Shown piece after piece: positions 61,843-64,000 of a stretch of DNA of 64,000 nt. The notes beneath the pieces are model-generated. The model ran no database searches, was not told the DNA's origin, and saw only the letters and a list, made by a program, of their open reading frames with translations. This DNA is from Epiperipatus broadwayi (lineage: Eukaryota > Onychophora > Udeonychophora > Euonychophora > Peripatidae). The stretch spans positions 496,001-560,000 of the forward strand of contig JAQFVV010000281.1 of the NCBI GenBank assembly GCA_028023455.1. Direction: 5' to 3'. Positions within the stretch are counted from its first letter, which is position 1. Each line of letters opens with the position of its first letter. The translations under genes were made by a program, and so were the position numbers.

Positions 61843-62269
61843 TTATATATATATATTATAACGTTTTCCGTTTTGCTAGGCCTCTACACACTAATATCAA
61901 CTGCGCGTGATTTGATCAAGTTATGTCAAAAAGAAGAAAGTTGTATTTCTATTTCTAAAAACATAACTATATTTCCTGATCAAACTCGGCCTATTAATTG
62001 TTGAGAATTATGCTATTGACGAAATCAGCTTTTAATTTATTTAATATGGGCACCAGGTCTTTTTATTCTAAAGAGACTGCTGAAATAGTCAAATAACATC
62101 TCACGAATAAAAAAAGAAAAGTACTTATAAACTAATCGGTATTACATCATACCGTAACGAGAATTATTTTTTTAAGATTATTATTCCTGGGCTTATTGAA
62201 ACATATTGGCAAAGGTAAATTACGTTTTAAATCTTATTAAACTAATAATAAATTTAATAATAAAAAATA
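61843..62269. other. Gene-free stretch
   Basis: Nothing recognisable between the foldback and the RTE tail. Confidence 0.6.
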
Positions 62270-63809
62270 ATCATCATCATCATCATCATTATCAACCATT
62301 ATCAATCCATTGCAGGATGAAGGTCTCTCCAAGTTTAATCCATCTTCTCCGATCTTTAGCTTCTCTTCTCCACATCACCCCTACACATTTTCTTATTTCA
62401 TCCATCCATCTTACATGTGGTCTCCTTCTGGGTCTTTTACAATCTCTTGGAATCCAGTTTAAAATTTCAATTGTCCATCTTTTATCATCTCTTCTAGCAA
62501 TATGTCCAGCCCAACTCCACTTCAATCTTTTAATTTTTTCAATGAGGTCAGTAACACCTGTTTGTTCTCTTACCCATACATTGCGTTTTCGATCTCTTCT
62601 TGTTACTCCCAACATACATCTCTCCATACTTCTTTGAGTGGTCTGAAGTCTCTGTATTGATCTTCTATTAAGTGTCCAAGTCTCAGATCCATAAGTAAGA
62701 ACTGGTAAAACACATTTGTTAAAAACCTTTCTTTTCAAACACATAGGCATATTTCCTTTTAATATCAAGTTATTTCTACCAAAAGCACTCCAACCAAGTT
62801 TAATTCTATGATTAATTTTCTCTATTATGTTTCCATCTGTATTAATAATCTGACCAAGGTATTTGTAACTCTTAACTTCTTCTAATTCATCATAATCAAT
62901 CTTTATTTTCATATTTTGAGCAAATCGATTAAACATTACTTTAGTCTTTTTAACATTTATCGTTAGTCCTACTTTCCTACTTTCATCTGATAACTCCTGC
63001 AACATTTCCTGCAGCTCGGAAGCATTATTTGCAAAAACAACTACATCATCTGCGAAATCTAAATGACTTAAATAATCTCCATTTACTTTCACTCCTTTAG
63101 TTTCCCATTTTAATCCACAAAATACTTCTTGCAGCACTGCTGTAAAAAGTTTTGGAGATATGGAGTCACCTTGTCTTACACCTTTCTCAATGTTGACTTT
63201 CCCAGTATCATTATGTAATCTAATTGTTGCTGTTGCATTTTTATAAATATTCTTTAAAATATGACAATATCCTGGATCTACACCTTGATGATCCAATGCT
63301 TTAATCACTGAAGAAATGTTTATAGAATCAAATGCCTTTTCATAATCTACAAATCCAAAACATAATGACAACTCATATTCATTTGTCCTTTCTATAACTT
63401 CTCTCAATACTTGAATATGATCTACTGTACTAAAACCACTTTTAAATCCAGCTTGTTCTCTTGGTTGGTGAAAATCCAAGGTTCTCTGTAGACGAGTTGT
63501 AATTATCTTGGTAAAATTTTTATATAAAACTGATAAAAGGCTGATAGGTCTGTAATTTCTAATATCTTCTTTATCACCTTTTTTAAATATTAATATTATT
63601 ACTGCATTCTTCCAATCATCTGGTACATCTTTATCATTTAGACATTTGGTATATAACTTTGCTAATATTTTTTCTGTTTCTTCACCTGCTTCTTTTAATA
63701 TATCAATTATAATTCCATCATTACCTGGAGCCTTTCCTTTTTTCATACATTTAATTGCATTTCTCACTTCTTCATTTAAAAAATAATACCTATTATTAAT
63801 AATGCACAA
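62270..63809 (-). CDS. RTE-type LINE, 5'-truncated, open reverse transcriptase frame
   Basis: A 505-residue open frame on the minus strand (stop at 62292). It begins within the RT region (LNEEVRNAIKCMKKGKAPGNDG) and has INYRPI-type RNYRPISLLS, motif A FVDYEKAFDSI (D155, AFDS 159-162), motif B VRQGDSISP (RQGDS 212-216), FADD at 252-255, YGSETWTL, and the RTE-typical C-terminus WAGHIARRDDKRWT and RPRRRPHVRWMDEI. A TGATGA tail lies at 62270-62290. The nuclease half is absent, so it cannot mobilise by itself. The first Met is only the first available; homology starts at about residue 10, which marks the truncation. It is less decayed than the copies in the Merlin arms. Confidence 0.9.
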
Positions 63810-64000
63810 TGAAAAAGGTTGATAAAAGTAAAATCTCTTTTATTCCAACAAACTAAAAATATTAATAAGTTAAATTACAAATTAACTAAACTGGAGAGAA
63901 CATGAGTCAATTTATAAAAAACAGTTGGATAAAGTAATTTAATAATGTTCACTTATTACAATTCATTTTTAAGATCTTGTATAAAATTATTTAAATGAAA
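63810..64000. other. Window end, no feature seen
   Basis: AT-rich sequence beyond the truncated RTE; nothing recognisable. Confidence 0.6.

Overview
This is an AT-rich (roughly three quarters A+T) metazoan window, almost certainly from an invertebrate. I base that on the mix of elements: non-LTR retrotransposons of at least three groups (Tx1/L1-like, CR1/Jockey-like and RTE), a Merlin-type DNA transposon, a tRNA-derived SINE-like insertion, foldback elements, and long TAG, AAT, TA and ATCT microsatellites. I cannot fix the phylum. I see no convincing host protein-coding gene: nearly every long reading frame belongs to a mobile element or is a by-product of a microsatellite.

Layout. 1-7800: minus-strand LINE remains. 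A CR1/Jockey-like element (LINE A) has its ORF1 split by a Tx1-like LINE (LINE C). Upstream lie an AAT microsatellite interrupted by a small foldback, then a second CR1/Jockey-like fragment (LINE B). 7800-28930: a nest anchored in (TAG)n. It starts with a 3.86-kb palindromic foldback carrying 128-bp tandem repeats. Three head-to-tail copies of one Tx1/L1-like LINE follow (E1 broken, E2 with both ORFs open, E3 broken), each bounded by TAG repeats on both sides. 28929-32505: a fourth, diverged element (E4) containing a 500-N assembly gap. 32506-39600: non-coding DNA with degenerate tandem arrays and an LTR-like block that has a TATA/Inr promoter signature.

39609-50124 reads as one 10.5-kb Merlin element. 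It has inverted termini flanked by a perfect 8-bp target duplication, a broken transposase in the middle, and long inverted arms that both contain the same RTE retrotransposon in mirror orientation. Only the left arm has a tRNA-derived SINE-like insertion; the right arm keeps the empty site. 50133-62200 is mostly non-coding, with TA-centred palindromes, two further foldbacks, a Tx1-like C-terminal fragment and an approximately 385-bp ATCT array. 62270-63809 is an RTE element with an open RT frame on the minus strand.

How the parts relate. E2 is the only copy here with two intact ORFs: a CCHC nucleic-acid-binding ORF1 and an endonuclease/RT ORF2. It could in principle mobilise itself and relatives such as E1 and E3. 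The foldbacks and SINE-like unit are non-autonomous. The Merlin transposase is disabled, including loss of one catalytic Asp. All family assignments come from motifs read by eye; no database search was run.
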